In this document: positions 11,421 through 22,783 of the stretch, in pieces
How positions within the stretch are numbered: the stretch's first letter is position 1
Layout of the letters: the number at the start of each line of letters is the position of its first letter
Assembly: GCA_026826555.1 (NCBI GenBank)
Contig: JAKSZT010053883.1
Span: 28,077,763-28,141,762 of the forward strand
DNA: 64,000 bases
Direction: 5' to 3'
Source of the DNA: Tolypeutes matacus
Lineage: Eukaryota > Chordata > Mammalia > Cingulata > Chlamyphoridae
Position numbers and translations under genes: made by a program
The notes under the pieces: generated by a model
Seen by the model: only the letters and a program-made list of their open reading frames with translations
What the model was told of the DNA's origin: nothing
Database searches by the model: none

Positions 11421-11740
11421 AGTCCTTCCTGGGGGCAAAAATTACCTCACCTTAGAGCCTGCGGTCTCAGCCTCCCTTGTAGCTCAGGCACAGACATGTG
11501 ACCCCGGTTTCACCAGTCAGATGCACACAAGGCAAACTCCAATTAAGTAACTAGAGATACAACAAAGAGTGGCATAAGAGAGAAGGGATTGGGAAGCGGC
11601 TGTGGCTCAATCAGTAGGGCTCCCGTTTACCATATGGGAGGCCCGGGTTCGGTTCCCAGGGCCTCCTGGTGAAGGCAAGCCCGCCCGCATGGCGTGGTTA
11701 GCTGACCCAGCGAGCACAAACAGCAAGGGGGGGATAAATG

Positions 11741-11771
<31 letters not shown>

Positions 11772-12145
11772 AGAGAGAGAAGGGATCGTTCTCTCTCAAT
11801 CTCTCTTTCTCTCCCTGGCAGAGTAAGTAGTTCAATACTTGGGATGACTGAAGGTCAAATTCTTAGCACATAAGTGATATGGGAGCTGGTCATGGTGGAG
11901 ATAAAGTCAAGTACTGAAATATCAACAATGGAGACTGTTCTCTAGAGTTCAGTGGTGGCAGCTGCAGTTTCCTCATCAGACCAGGTTTCCAGCACTGTTT
12001 CTGGAAGCTCAGCCTCAAGAACCCATCTCCAATATTCCTACTGTTTCTGTGAACTACTCAATATTTTTTGTAATAAACTTTTTCTGTATAATCAGCCAGA
12101 GTCTGTTGCTCCAGCTAAGGACCTGACTGATACACATCTCTTGCA
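11421..12145 (+). mobile_element. Old LTR-like element split by a young SINE
   Basis: The right end (ctgtgaactactcaatattttttgtaataaac, then agccagagtctgttgctccag and ctgactgatacac) has the form of an old mammalian LTR 3' end with an AATAAA. The left part (tagctcaggcacagacatgtgacc) fits the same element. A SINE at 11590-11773 interrupts it. The 166-codon frame at 11952-12452 starts in this element and runs past it, and is rejected. Confidence 0.5.
11590..11773 (+). mobile_element. Young tRNA-derived SINE (DAS-like), copy 2
   Basis: Same family as the copy at 10875, with A-box and B-box preserved (gggttcggttccc). It has a one-base-shorter GGCCCGGG and a tail AATAAATAAATT before the A run. Direct repeats AGAGAGAAGGGAT flank it (11577-11589 and 11774-11786). 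It was inserted inside the older LTR-like element. Confidence 0.92.
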
Positions 12146-12440
12146 AGCCCATGGCATCTGGGGGGAGTGGGCAGCCCCACGGTGTCTGGGGGAGCCCTGT
12201 CTGGGTTTCTCTCAGGCACTGCCTTGCTCTCTGTTTATGACTTTGGTTTCCCCTCAGCTTCAGCTCCATGTGGGACTCATGCCTGGACTTATTCTTGACC
12301 CTGTGTCTACTCATACCCATTTCCAACTCTGTTCTGTTCCTGGCTCCTGCATTCTATGTCTGTCCAGAGTACACCCAAATTCCCAGAGATTCCCCATCCT
12401 CCCCTACCTGGGCTTGCCTAGTTTCTGTGTCCAAATGATG

Positions 12441-12905
12441 CTATTGACTTAGATGGGTTTAGCTGCAAGTAACAGAACACTAACAATGGCATAAGCAAAG
12501 GCATTTAAAATCTCACAAGATAAGAGGTCTGCAAGGGGTTAGTTCCTCTTCAGCAGTTCAGCAGTGTCAGAGAACCCAGTCAGCATCTGTGAGATTCTTT
12601 TGGTTTCTTCCCTCATGTTTTCAAGATAGTTGTCCCCACTCTCTGCATCACAGTCTCATAGCTCACCCAACCTCAGGAAGGTGGCACAAAAGGAAGCAAA
12701 GGGCTTTTTTTCTCAAGATGCCTTTTCTTTTCAGGGAGGTAATTATTTCCCAGAAACCCCCCAGAAGACTGCCCCTAAAGTCCAATTGGCCAGAACGAGA
12801 TCATGCGCCCACCTCTAGGCCAGTGACTGACAATGAGAGTCCCATGCCTGGGGAATCTGTTAGCCAGGATAAGGAAGGCATAGCTCTTGGGGAAAGAAAC
12901 AACAG
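12441..12905 (+). mobile_element. Old interspersed repeat, same unnamed family as 5335-5650
   Basis: It begins 'tttagctgcaagtaacagaacac', then 'gcataagcaaaggcattt'. It later carries the family's 'ccaattggccagaacgagatcatgcgccc' and 'ccagtgactgacaatgag' part. The overlapping 116- and 62-codon frames come from it. Confidence 0.5.
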
Positions 12906-13404
12906 TGTCACCCTTGGATGCTTTTCTTCTGCCTCCTGACCCGGTCATGTCCCAGAATTCTGCCCTCCAACCAAGGCTTTCTGGAGGACTGGGCCACAGC
13001 AAGCACTGCCTCTTGTCATGATAGGAGTGGGTCATGTATCAGAACATGAACTTGGATTATAAGTTTCTTGGGCCTTCTGAAGCAGCCTCTGTGCTTCCCT
13101 GAGCCTCCTGGTGACCTTATAGGAGAGGTGAGAGAGGCTTACCTGGCACTAAGATACATAAAGTCCACAGGACTGTGTGCTGAGCTTTCCTTCCCATGCA
13201 GTTTCAGATACCCTGTGTGGAAATGCTCCTTATTTCAATCACAGATCACATCCACATCAGATAAAGCCAGCTTGCTAAATCAGGTTTCCTGCACCATCTG
13301 ATGTGTGCCCTGGCATATAAAATCAATTGCTTAAAGGCAAATCAATGAGCCAAATGAAGTCTCCAGTCTCAGGAATTAGGCTCACTGCCTCTGCCTCAAT
13401 TTTT
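12906..13404. other. Unique sequence, no gene seen
   Basis: No repeat family or exon is recognised between the old repeat and the next MIR. Confidence 0.45.
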
Positions 13405-13615
13405 CAGATTCCAATTCAACTAACATTTATTGAGCAACTATATTTGTCAGGCAATGAGTTCATTACTTTCACATATGCTATTTTATGAAATGTCACAGAA
13501 ATGCTGTAAGGGAGTAATATCATGACCATAGTAAAGTTAAGGAGGATAAGTGACGGCCGCAAGTTCACATAGCTGTCACTGGCAGAGCTGTGGTTGGAAC
13601 TGGGAATTTTTCCAT
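13405..13615 (-). mobile_element. MIR SINE, reverse orientation
   Basis: Reverse MIR order: 'taacatttattgagcaactatatttgtcaggca', 'cagaaatgctgtaagggagtaatatcatgacc', 'acatagctgtcactggcagagctgtggttggaac'. Confidence 0.75.
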
Positions 13616-14018
13616 CATTTTATTGCCACCCAAGACTTGGAAATATGGTTAAAAGAATAGAGTAAATGCTTCTCCTTAATGTCTGTGGCCTCTGCTGACA
13701 CAGCAGCCCTGGAGTATAAAAATTGCCTAGTGCAGCTTAACTCTAAGACCAGCCTGTCCACGCTCACTGAGGCGCTGTGTCCATTGCTAGCAGTGATGAC
13801 CAGGAAGAACCCGTTCTTACAGCTTTGGAGTCAGAGAGCCCAGGACACCAAACCAGAGCTGCTGCTGCTACTGCTGCCGGACACTCAAGTGCTCTGAGTT
13901 TCAGTTTCTCACATCACCAATGTGGACTTCAAACCCAACTCAGCAACTTGGTTGAGAGAATCACCCTGTAAAGAGTTCAGGCAGACAGGCCCACTAAAAG
14001 GTGTGCTTCATGAGGGTC
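13616..14018. other. Unique sequence, no gene seen
   Basis: A CTG-rich patch (gctgctgctgctactgctgcc) lies at about 13857-13877. No gene is supported. Confidence 0.45.
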
Positions 14019-14034
14019 AAGAATTGCCTGTTAG

Positions 14035-14224
14035 GGAAGCGGCTGTGGCTCAATCAGTAGGGCTCCCGTTTACCATATGGGAGGCCCCGGGTTCGGTTCC
14101 CGGGGCCTCCTGGTGAAGGCAAGCCCGCCCACACGGCGTGGTTAGCTGACCCAGCGAGCACAAGCAGCAAGGGGGGGATAAATGAATAAATAAATAAAAT
14201 CTTAAAAAAAAAAAAAAAAAAAAA
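14035..14224 (+). mobile_element. Young tRNA-derived SINE (DAS-like), copy 3
   Basis: The best preserved copy: A-box (tggctcaatcagtagg), B-box (gggttcggttcccgggg), body and a long A-tail. Its 16-bp target-site duplication AAGAATTGCCTGTTAG lies at 14019-14034 and 14225-14240 without mismatch, which suggests recent activity. Confidence 0.94.
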
Positions 14225-14240
14225 AAGAATTGCCTGTTAG

Positions 14241-14325
14241 GGCCACTGTTGTAGCCCCAGGACCTAGGATAGTAGCCGTATCTAGTACATACTCAATAAA
14301 TAATCGTTGTGTGCATGAAGGCAGT
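14241..14325 (+). mobile_element. L2 3' tail fragment
   Basis: 'ttgtagccccaggacctaggatag' leads to 'tacatactcaataaataatcgttgtg', the common L2 terminus. Confidence 0.55.
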
Positions 14326-14565
14326 ACCTTTGCTTCCCTTCCCCTCCTCATTGTGAATAGGCACAGTCTATGTTCGCTTGCAGTGACCCTTGTGCCTAAG
14401 GTGCAGGACGCTCAGATCAAGGCTTTGTAGGATTTTTGTACTCACAGCTGAGAAGAGCCACTCACACTCCGCAGCCCATGTTCCCCTCATTTCTTTTCCC
14501 ACACTGCTACCCTCCATATGAAACTTCAGAAGCACAAAGCCCTTCACTCTCCAAATCAAAGTTTA

Positions 14566-15045
14566 AAATTAGGGTATGGAAACAACCCGTGTCCATCAAC
14601 AGATGAGTGGAATATATATACAGTGGGATATTATTCAAACATAAAAAGGAATGAAGTTCTGATACATGCTACAATGTGGATGAACTTTGAAGACATCACA
14701 TGGAATGACATAATCCAGACACAAAAGGACAGAAATTGCATGATTCCACTTCTAGGGAATATCTAGAGTAAGCAAATTTATAGAGACAGAAAGTAGTTTA
14801 GAGGGTACCAGGGCTGGGCAGAGGGGAAAATGACACTTATTGTTTAATGAGTACAGAGTTTCTGTTTGGGGTGATGAAAACGGTTTGATAATGGAGAGTG
14901 ATGATGGTAGCACAACATTTTAAATGCAATCAATGCCACTGAACTATACACTTAAAACCTATTGAAATGGCAAACTTTATTGTGTGTGTGTGTGTATATA
15001 TTTATATGTATATAATACCACAATAAAAGGGCAACTTACAAAATG
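14566..15045 (+). mobile_element. L1 3' end
   Basis: The typical order of an old L1 end: 'ggaaacaacccgtgtccatcaac', 'aaaaaggaatgaagttctgatacatgc', 'acacttaaaacctattgaaatggc' and a TG/TA-rich stretch (about 14981-15016) before 'accacaataaaa'. It is non-coding apart from broken ORF2 remnants and covers the 82-codon frame at 14518-14766. Confidence 0.85.
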
Positions 15046-15182
15046 TTTTATTTTATCAAATAATATTTTTAAAAATCTACAATTGCTATCATTTCATGAA
15101 CAAAAGGGTATCCTAACAGCGAAACCCAAGAGGACATAATGTCAAAATAAATAACATCCTTTCCAAGAAAAAAGAACTGACA

Positions 15183-15410
15183 GGGGAGCAGATGTGGTTC
15201 AAGTGGTGGAGTGCCTGCTTTCCCACAAGGGAGGTCCCACGTTCAGTTACCGTGTGCCTCCTAAGGAAACCGGAAACAAACAGTGAGCAAAAACCAACTC
15301 AGGGGAGCTGATGAGGTTCAGTGGTTGAGCACCAGCTTTCCACATAAGAAGTTCCAGGTTCATTTCCCAGCCCCAGGCACCTCAAAAAAAAAAAAAAAAA
15401 AAAAAAAAAA
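15183..15410 (+). mobile_element. Dimeric DAS-type SINE
   Basis: Two diverged tRNA-like monomers lie head to tail at 15183-15300 and 15302-15383. Both have the 'ggggagc.gatg.ggttca' start and the 'cctgctttcccaca' or 'ccagctttccacat' middle. A run of 27 A follows (15384-15410). The flanks aagaactgaca and aaaggctgaca look like a decayed target-site duplication. It is older than the single-unit SINEs. Confidence 0.8.
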
Positions 15411-15605
15411 GGCTGACAAACATAGATTAATATATATATCAAAAATAAACAAACAACAACAAAATAGGGCTTTAAATTTTTTTTGAATGCAGGAAAATTG
15501 CAAAAATTGTATGATGTCACATGGCTATTTTGTTTCTTGATATAACTTTGTCACCCTGAAGATCTATTTTCATAAATGGAAGCTGAATATGCAATATAGT
15601 ATGAC

Positions 15606-15745
15606 TAATAATAATAGAAAATATCCAATGACAACTCCCTGTGGGCCATGTACTCAGCAATTTACAAGCTTTTAGATAAAACCTGTGAAATGGAAATAAT
15701 TAGCCCCAACATACAGACAGGGAAATTGAGGCTCCTGCCTTCTCC
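15606..15745 (-). mobile_element. MIR-like fragment, reverse orientation
   Basis: 'gtgggccatgtactcagcaatttac', 'tagccccaacatacagacagggaaattgaggctc' is the reverse of a MIR 3' half. Short and diverged. Confidence 0.5.
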
Positions 15746-16547
15746 CCACTGGAAGCTACCCAAGTGTTTGGCCTTTTGAGGATTGCAGGAAGGGGCCCTC
15801 CCAGTTCACACCCAACACAGGACTCCCTGAAGCCCCAACCCACCAAACACAGAACACTCAGGAATGCTTGAGGGAAGGATGCCGCTGCCAGGCCAAGACT
15901 TCATCTCAGCCAGTGTTTGGGACTCATTGGCCTAAATCACTACCCACCTACAAAGCAAGAAAGCCCTTCAGAACAGGGTACATCAGGGCTCAAGTCCCTT
16001 GAAATATCACTCTAAGGTATTCTGAGGTAAAAAGTTAATATTTATTGAAGAAAAGCTGATCTAATCTCTAGTAAAAGTATCACAATGGGCTTATTGATTT
16101 TCTAAAAGAAAAGTTACATTTTAAAAAGAAAAATACCAATTTCACAAGCAACCTCCAGCCAGATTTGGGGCCCTTGGGAAAGCTCACAGCAATTCTGGTA
16201 AAAGAAAAAAAAAAAAAGATTAAAAAAGTAGTTTTTCATAGAGACCTATAAGAAAGTAAATAAAATCGATTGAAAATACTAATAGAGAGAAATTCATTTT
16301 GTTAAGTGTTATAAAAATGTCAAAAAGCGCATCCTTATTCCCAGGTTCTAGGGCATGGGATGTTCCCTTTTCCGAAAACTGACATCTATTAGGAAGAAAA
16401 TACAAATAAAGAGAAAAATGATCTCTGCCAGTTTTTAAAGGCCTTGAATGGTCGTGGAAAGGCAAAGATGTGATCTCATTAACTTTGCAGCCAGGGTCTA
16501 ATTTCCACACAGTCTCCTGCACTGGGGGCACAGGACTTGTGACTTCT
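15746..16547. other. Unique sequence, no gene seen
   Basis: A-rich around 16030-16220 and otherwise unremarkable. The 103-codon minus frame (16220-16531) has no domain. Confidence 0.45.
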
Positions 16548-16668
16548 TTGTAGAGGATATTCTGGAAGAAACCCTGTCCTCACAGGGACTTAAGGCTGAA
16601 TCCTCTGACTAAGATTCTCAGGCAGTGAAAATACCTGGGTTCTGGTGCCAGTCAGGTCCCAGCAGGAA
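16548..16668 (+). repeat. Local direct repeat, copy A
   Basis: It starts TTGTAGAGGATATTCTGGAA and ends near CAGGTCCCAGCAGGAA. Its partner is 17173-17292. The two copies run colinearly with scattered substitutions, about 625 bp apart. Family unknown. Confidence 0.85.
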
Positions 16669-17172
16669 ATAGGTGGCACACTCAACATAGGTAAGCAAGG
16701 AGAGTTTGTAAGGAACTAGCTCTAAAGGGGTGGGCCAGGTGTAGGAAACCACAAGAGACAGTGTACTCCCCAGGCTGGTGACCCTAGGCCTGAAGCTATG
16801 AGGGGAGGGGGCAATTACAGGAACCTGGAGACAGAGAAAGCTGTGGTTTTCTGTCCAGAGGATCAGTCAGCTCATGAACCTCCTTACTTGTGCTCCCCAT
16901 CAGCCCAAGCCAACTGAAAATTAGGGACAAAATTCCTTGTGGTCCATACATTTCAGCCTCCCAGGCACAGAACTGGACAGAGCATCTCCATTCATGGAGC
17001 TTTTGAATTATACAGTTCAAGGGACCAACTATTCACTAGATGTAGAAATATATATTTTCAAATGGATGGGCAATTTTTAGTTAAATAGAAGGGTATTTAA
17101 ACTGTGGCTATTTCTGGCTAAATTTGGAGAAGGGGATCAGAGGGCACTCTGGATCTGGTATTGTGTGGTACT
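16669..17172. other. Spacer between the two direct-repeat copies
   Basis: No gene seen. Phrases such as 'gcacactcaacataggtaagc' and 'ggtgaccctaggcctgaagc' suggest an old repeat body, but I cannot name it. Confidence 0.4.
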
Positions 17173-17292
17173 TCGTAGAGGATATTCTGGAAGAAACCTT
17201 GTCCTCACTGGGATGCAGGTTGAGTCCTATGACTACGATTCTTGGTCAGTCAAAATGCCTGGGCTCTGAGTGCCAATCAGGTCCCAGTAGGA
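17173..17292 (+). repeat. Local direct repeat, copy B
   Basis: It starts TCGTAGAGGATATTCTGGAA and ends near CAGGTCCCAGTAGGAA. It is colinear with 16548-16668. Confidence 0.85.
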
Positions 17293-17765
17293 AGCCCTAG
17301 AGGGACTTTTCCTAAGTTTCAGAAGAAAATGGGCAATCAGAACTAAGGGTTCAAGTTTAATAAAAGTATTGGAACTGAAAAGGCTCCCTGAGAAACTGAG
17401 CTGTGGAAACACCCCCTCCCACCATCAAGAGCAAGTTGGGCCAGGCTATATACCCCATCCGCCTTAGTTCTCTTCCCCACCCCCTCCTCTCTTTCTCTTT
17501 CACATGCACAAATACACACCACTGCTGCAGCCCCCATTGGTCTGCCCTTAAATCAGAGACTACACAGAAGCCTGAGGGAGATGTGAGTGACTTCAAATTG
17601 CCCTGTTATCACTAACTTCAGGGAAATCTAGCTGCACTCACAGAGCTTTTAAACAACTTTGGTCTTAATTTCAGTCCTCATCTATCACTCCTCAAACCTA
17701 TCCAACCCCAATTCCTGAGCTCCCATTGTGACTTCCAAAATAAACTGACAACCTGGTTTAACCAT
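17293..17765. other. Unique sequence, no gene seen
   Basis: Opposing frames of 60-80 codons at 17343-17615 cover one pyrimidine-rich stretch. No domain or splice context. Confidence 0.45.
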
Positions 17766-17910
17766 CTCAAAAACAAGCAAGCACATGTGCTGTGTGCCAG
17801 ATATTTTCATACTTTTATTTTTTAAAGATGCTCTAAGGTAGGCTGTTACTCCCATGTTTAAGACATGAAAACTGAGACTCAGAGTAATTAAGTAAACCAG
17901 GATCCATAGA
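17766..17910 (-). mobile_element. MIR-like fragment, reverse orientation
   Basis: 'tgctgtgtgccagatattttcatac', 'ctgttactcccatgtttaagacatgaaaactgagactcagag' matches a reversed MIR 3' half. Confidence 0.55.
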
Positions 17911-18245
17911 CTATTTTCTAACTCCAACTTTAATTTCTTCTTTATTATTATTCCACAGCTCCATTTAAAATCAGAAGAGGAAGACTGACTCCAGTTCCTT
18001 TGGGATTTGTCATTATGAGCTTCCAGTCAAATTAGGCACAGTAGAGAGATGGCTCACTGTTCCCAAATTTCTGAATGGCAGAACAGACCTTTTGCTCCCT
18101 CATCTTCACACATCTTTCAAGGAAACAAGGGGGTTGAGAAAGACAGAAAGAGAGAGAGAGGGAGGAGCACTAAGAGGAGCATGTTGGGACCATCTGTAAT
18201 TACTTTGGACAGGAAATTATTTTCCTCGCCCTCTCTGTACCTTCT
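17911..18245. other. Unique sequence with short GA repeat
   Basis: A GA-rich simple repeat lies at about 18143-18170. Nothing else is recognised. Confidence 0.5.
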
Positions 18246-18370
18246 TTCTCATTTGTTAAGTGAAGATACCATCGCCTATCCCATGAGGTCGTGTGCAGGT
18301 TGAATTAGTTAATATGTATGAAGCACTTAGAATAGTGCCTGCACATAGTAAATGCTCAGTCAATGACTCA
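18246..18370 (+). mobile_element. MIR SINE 3' half
   Basis: 'ctcatttgttaagtgaagatacc', 'gttgaattagttaatatgtatgaagcacttagaatagtgcctgcacatagtaaatgctcag' is the 3' half of MIR. Confidence 0.75.
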
Positions 18371-19861
18371 GCTCTGCCTGGTCCTGAGGGCTGAGAGTAT
18401 TTGGAAGCCTCAGCCCCATCCATGATGTAGAGAATGGAATCACTCTTAATGCCTTAATCTTGGTGCCCAAGAATCCTGCAAAACTCATGACTCACTAAGC
18501 TAAATAGACCTAAAGCTGTTGGATGAGCCTCACCTCCTAGACAAGATTCATTTCCCTTCCTATAACTACCACTCCTACCGAGTCATCTGTAGGACTGGCT
18601 TCTGCCTTGGTCTCCTACCCAATGTTCACACCTCCACCGAGGCTGGAGCCTTGCCTTACACCCCTGCCCTTGGCCCCACTGGCAGGACTCTAAGCCCCAC
18701 CCGCCTCTCCTCTGGGGTGGGGTGGACATTGAATCCACACTGCAAGCCTGGGCTGGGGTCCTACTTTAAGGTGATAGCACTCATGTACCTTCTAGTAGCA
18801 CCCACTGCTGGGTAGTTTATCTGTTCACATCACACACCACAGTCCTTCTTGCATGAGACCCAAAGTTATACAACAGTAGATGGATTTAATTTATTATAAG
18901 GTCAATTAACAAAGATCTACAAAAGCTCCTACACTCAAATGCCAAATCAAGTGCACATAAGCAAGATGGGAGAAATAGCAGCAAGCGCAGAAGGCTTGGC
19001 AGAGACAGGGTTGGACAGCACGACAAGCCCAAGTGAGGGAACTGACCACACAGTCCTGTGTCAACTCCAGGTACCCAGGCTCTGCCCACCTCACACAGAG
19101 CTGAGAGGAAAAGGAGCCCCTGGGTGGGCTGAGACTGCCCATACCTCTCTGGAAACCAGCCCTAGCTTTGGGAACCAAGTCTCGGTTATACTTTGCAGGG
19201 GTGAGGCCCCAAGGAGTCAAACAAAGTCCTGAGGCACTGGTGACAGAGCTGGGGTGCATCTTCCTGAGCCACCTAAGGGGCCTGGGGCAAGGGACACCTA
19301 ACATAAGCAAATGAGCCCCTTCAGTCTCATTCTATGATCCCATACCTGAAGCTTCCAACTCTGAAGCCACCTGGGCTCTGTTTCTGATGTCCCAGGTCCC
19401 ACCAGCCTTTTGCTACTCTGGGCTCTGCTTCCAGCCTCCCTCAAGCCACAGCTTACCTGACCCAGTTCTGTTCCTGGCCACCTCTGCTTTGCCTCCCATG
19501 TCATCCCCCATCCCTAAATTTGCTGGGTGTTGGGTTTCTCGGGGGTTAGTCCTCTTCTTAGGGCATGGTGCCTTCCAGCTGTGGCTCTTCCCAGGACTGG
19601 GATGGTGGAGGTGAGCCTTGGGTACCGTCAGAGAATACGACTTTCATCTTCATGGCCTTTCTCCTGCTCAGATTTTAGAAAAAAATGTTTGCTGATGCTA
19701 GTCTTCTTTGAAAATGAATCCACATTTGCTGGGACATGATAATGGACTGAAATTACCTGAGAAGGTGACTGTTGGGAAAATGTAAAGGGTGATTGATTTT
19801 CTTAGAGACTTGGGGCTAAAGGGAGTCAGTGCCCATACCCACTATGAGCAGTGTGCTTCAT
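18371..19861. other. Unique sequence, no gene seen
   Basis: A moderately GC-rich stretch. The 134-codon minus frame at 18906-19310 and its antisense 97-codon partner have no recognisable domain. Confidence 0.45.
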
Positions 19862-20040
19862 CTTTATTTTTTTTCTTCACTTTTTAAAATTTCCAAAAAA
19901 TAATACATGCTTATTATAGAAAAAAGGAGATAGGCCAAAAAAATCACTTTTTGTCCCACTACTCTAAAATAACCACTCTTTTTAACATTTTTTGTCAACT
20001 TTCTATTCTTAAATATGCATAATATAAATAAATGTCTGGC
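19862..20040. mobile_element. Old T-rich interspersed repeat, family not named
   Basis: 'aataatacatgcttattatagaaaa' followed by 'cccactactctaaaataaccactc' and 'ttaacattttttgtcaac' is a common old mammalian repeat pattern. I cannot assign the family. Confidence 0.4.
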
Positions 20041-21175
20041 TGAAATTCTGGACCTAAGGCTGTAAAAACAAACAAATAAACTCTGATGGTTAAAGCTTCA
20101 ATATAAACAGTTTTTGTCCTGGAAGGGATAGAGACTGGCATTCACCTTAGGAGTAGACAAATTATTTGGGGAAAACCTTTTGAATAGGATTTTTTTTAAC
20201 AAAACTTGGAGCAAATACCCACCTACAGCTCTGGGAGAATGAACTGCTATTGAACTATTGTACTAGATGCAGCTGTCTGCTCAGAGGCCATCAGTCACTG
20301 CAGAGAAGAACGATCCTGGGGAAGCAAACGGGGACTGGGCAGGTGAATCTTTGAGGGACAAATACCTGTCTGTCTCTTGGCAGGTCCTGTGACAATTGGA
20401 CCTGGTTTGGAGACCCAGAGACTCAGAACACTTCTGACCATAAGGGAGTCTGATCAGTAGATATGGGAGCAAGGCAAGGAGGGACCCTGGGGGGAGTCCC
20501 AAGAGTGAGCCTAGGCCTGGGGGCTCTGGGGCAGTCACTTCTGGCAGGACATGTCAATTTTTCTCCGGGAGATACTTCCGTTTGGTTATCCCCAAAGTAA
20601 AGTGCAAAGAAAAGGTGAAGACCAGTTTTAGCTGCGTTGTGAGTGACCAAGGGAAGGGTCTCTTCCATGCTTGACTTAGAATGGTCAAGAAGAGAGCTGT
20701 GTCAATCCTCTTCAGGCCAGTCTGGAGGGGGCAGCTCTGCTGGTGGGAGGTTTGATGGTTCAAGGTCAGCATAGGTAGTAGGGTCTATACCTGGGGCTTC
20801 CTGAGGAGTGGGAGCAGGACGGTGTGCGCAGACACTGCCTGGGGACTCAGAAATGACCAGATGATCCCCTCGAGGAAGGCTCTGGCTGAAATCAAGCAGC
20901 ACCAAGGCTGGAGCCTTTATAATTATTATTATATATCAGCTGAAATACGTTCTCACAGGCTGATGAAGTCTGGGGCATCAAACTCACATTTGAAGAAAGT
21001 AGATGTGTGCTCTACCTGCTGTTTTGTAATGTTTCCCCTATCACTACCTCAAGAATATATTGTGTGCATCTTTCCACATCAATAGATATGGACATTGTCA
21101 CTCTAAAAGATGAATCCTATTCCCCTTTATACATTTTTAAACAAAATTCATTTAAGCTTTCATCTTAAATTCCCA
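20041..21175. other. Unique sequence, no gene seen
   Basis: Several overlapping minus frames of 67-85 codons (20281-20905) shadow one another and show no domain. Confidence 0.45.
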
Positions 21176-21640
21176 GCTGCTAAAACAAACACCATACTAT
21201 GGGTTGGCTTAAACAATGGGAATTTATTGGCTCACAGTTTTCATACTAGGAGAAGTCCAAAATTGAGGTATCAGCAAGGCAATGCTTTCTCCCCAAAGAC
21301 TGTGGCATTCTGGGGTTGCCAGCTATCCTCAATCCTTGGCTTCTCTGTCATATGACAATGTATACGGTGATGTCATCTCCTTTCTCTTCCAGGTTCCATT
21401 GATTTCCAGCTTCTTGCTTCCCTGTGACTTCTCCTTCTGTGTCCAATTTCTTTTGCTTATAGCCATATAAGCATTAAGGCCTACCCTCATTCAGTTTGGG
21501 CCTACCTTAACTAATAACATTTTCAAAGGTGCTGTTTACAGATGGGTTCACACCTGCAGGACCAGAGGTTGGACCTGCACATGCCTTCTGTGTGAGCATG
21601 ATTCAATTCCCAACACCAACTTTTAATTGGAACAGCTTGA
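21176..21640 (-). mobile_element. MLT1-like (ERVL-MaLR) LTR, reverse orientation
   Basis: Read on the minus strand it ends in the familiar reversed order: 'gctgctaaaacaaacaccatactatgggttggcttaaacaatgggaatttattggctcacag' at the left. At the right is 'aattcccaacacc', the reverse of an LTR start. The 62- and 81-codon frames here come from it. Confidence 0.65.
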
Positions 21641-22783
21641 AAGCATTGTCTTTTAGAGAGAAGCAAAGCAGGGAGGTAAAGAAAGGTGAAAATTGGCCTT
21701 TAAATGCAGTGATTTGGGGTCCCTGGGGCAGTGCTCTTTTGCTTGGTCTCAGAGTCAAGCCCATACCTGTATTTGGATACCTGCTGTCAGCCATGCTTCT
21801 CCTTTTCTCTGACCCTGACCTTGCTGGTCTATGGCGCGTTAGTGCAACACTCTTTGCCTCGCTTCTTACAAGTTAGGTAACAGCACACAGGCCTACTGCA
21901 CCTGATTGCTTTGTTTGTTTGGCAAATCAGCCTCTTGCTCCAGGCAGTTAGTTCCTCAGATTTAAGTACATCATGGAACAGCCCACACCTCCTGCAAAGT
22001 GGACTGAAGACCTCCTATTGATGGTTCTCCCTCCCCCTCACCTTTTCCCACATTCTCCTTCTTTATCTTTGATCAAAAAAGAGGTGATGTGGCATAGTGT
22101 CGACATCAGCACCATGTATGTTGAATTTTTTCAATTAAAGGTAGAGGATTGGAACGTGTTTATTGCCTCTACTTCTCAAGACCCCACTAAAATGTTGGTA
22201 ATGAAGTGTTTTAAGGGCAAAGAAAGACAACAGCAAGCAAGAGATTTCAACAATTTTTAGAAGATGGAAAGTAGAAGGAGGTGTGGTAACTTTTCTTAGG
22301 TAGAAGGAAGCTATACCCTCAAGTCCTTCCAGAGGTAGATACTGATAAGGGCAGAGAAGAAAACTGATTTGCTCTACTCAAGAGCCCCTCAAGACTTCAC
22401 AATTTGAAGGTACTAGATAACATGGAAACAGAAAGACTAAAGTCTATAAACTGAGTGGTTAAACTCTAGAGTAGATTGTGTAGCTTGTTTACACAGATTT
22501 CAGTTCCACCCATCTTCCTCTTTCCTAACAGAATCCTGCTTTTGTTAAAGTATCGACTCCTTTTCTATATAGCATATGCTTCAAGGGAAGACCCCATCTC
22601 CAAATCTAGAAGGTGAATCTTGATTGGTCAAGCCAGTCAGCACATGACATTCCATAAGGGCTTGAGGGATGAGCTCATGACCCAAGGTGACCCAATTAGA
22701 GAGAAGAGAAGTACTTTTTTTGGTTCGGAGACAGACTTTCTCCAGTTTTCTTCAGTTGAAGGTGAACATGGAAGCATATAGCC
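21641..22783. other. Mostly unique; possible old repeat at 22500-22780
   Basis: No gene seen. The part containing 'gattggtcaagccagtcagcac' and 'gacccaaggtgacccaattagag' resembles an old mammalian transposon, but I cannot name it. Confidence 0.4.

Noticed and set aside
11952..12452. 166-codon plus-strand frame
   Set aside because: It starts inside an old LTR-like element and ends in an unrelated old repeat. Composition is low-complexity.
14035..14110. tRNA gene (intact A-box and B-box)
   Set aside because: The box region is the head of a SINE with a long unrelated body, A-tail and target-site duplication. No cloverleaf or mature 3' end is present.
10875..14224. Regularly recurring repeats as a CRISPR-like array
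   Set aside because: They are dispersed 185-190 bp SINEs with individual target-site duplications in a mammalian genome.
15283..15486. Frame with a poly-lysine run
   Set aside because: It translates the A-tail of the dimeric SINE.
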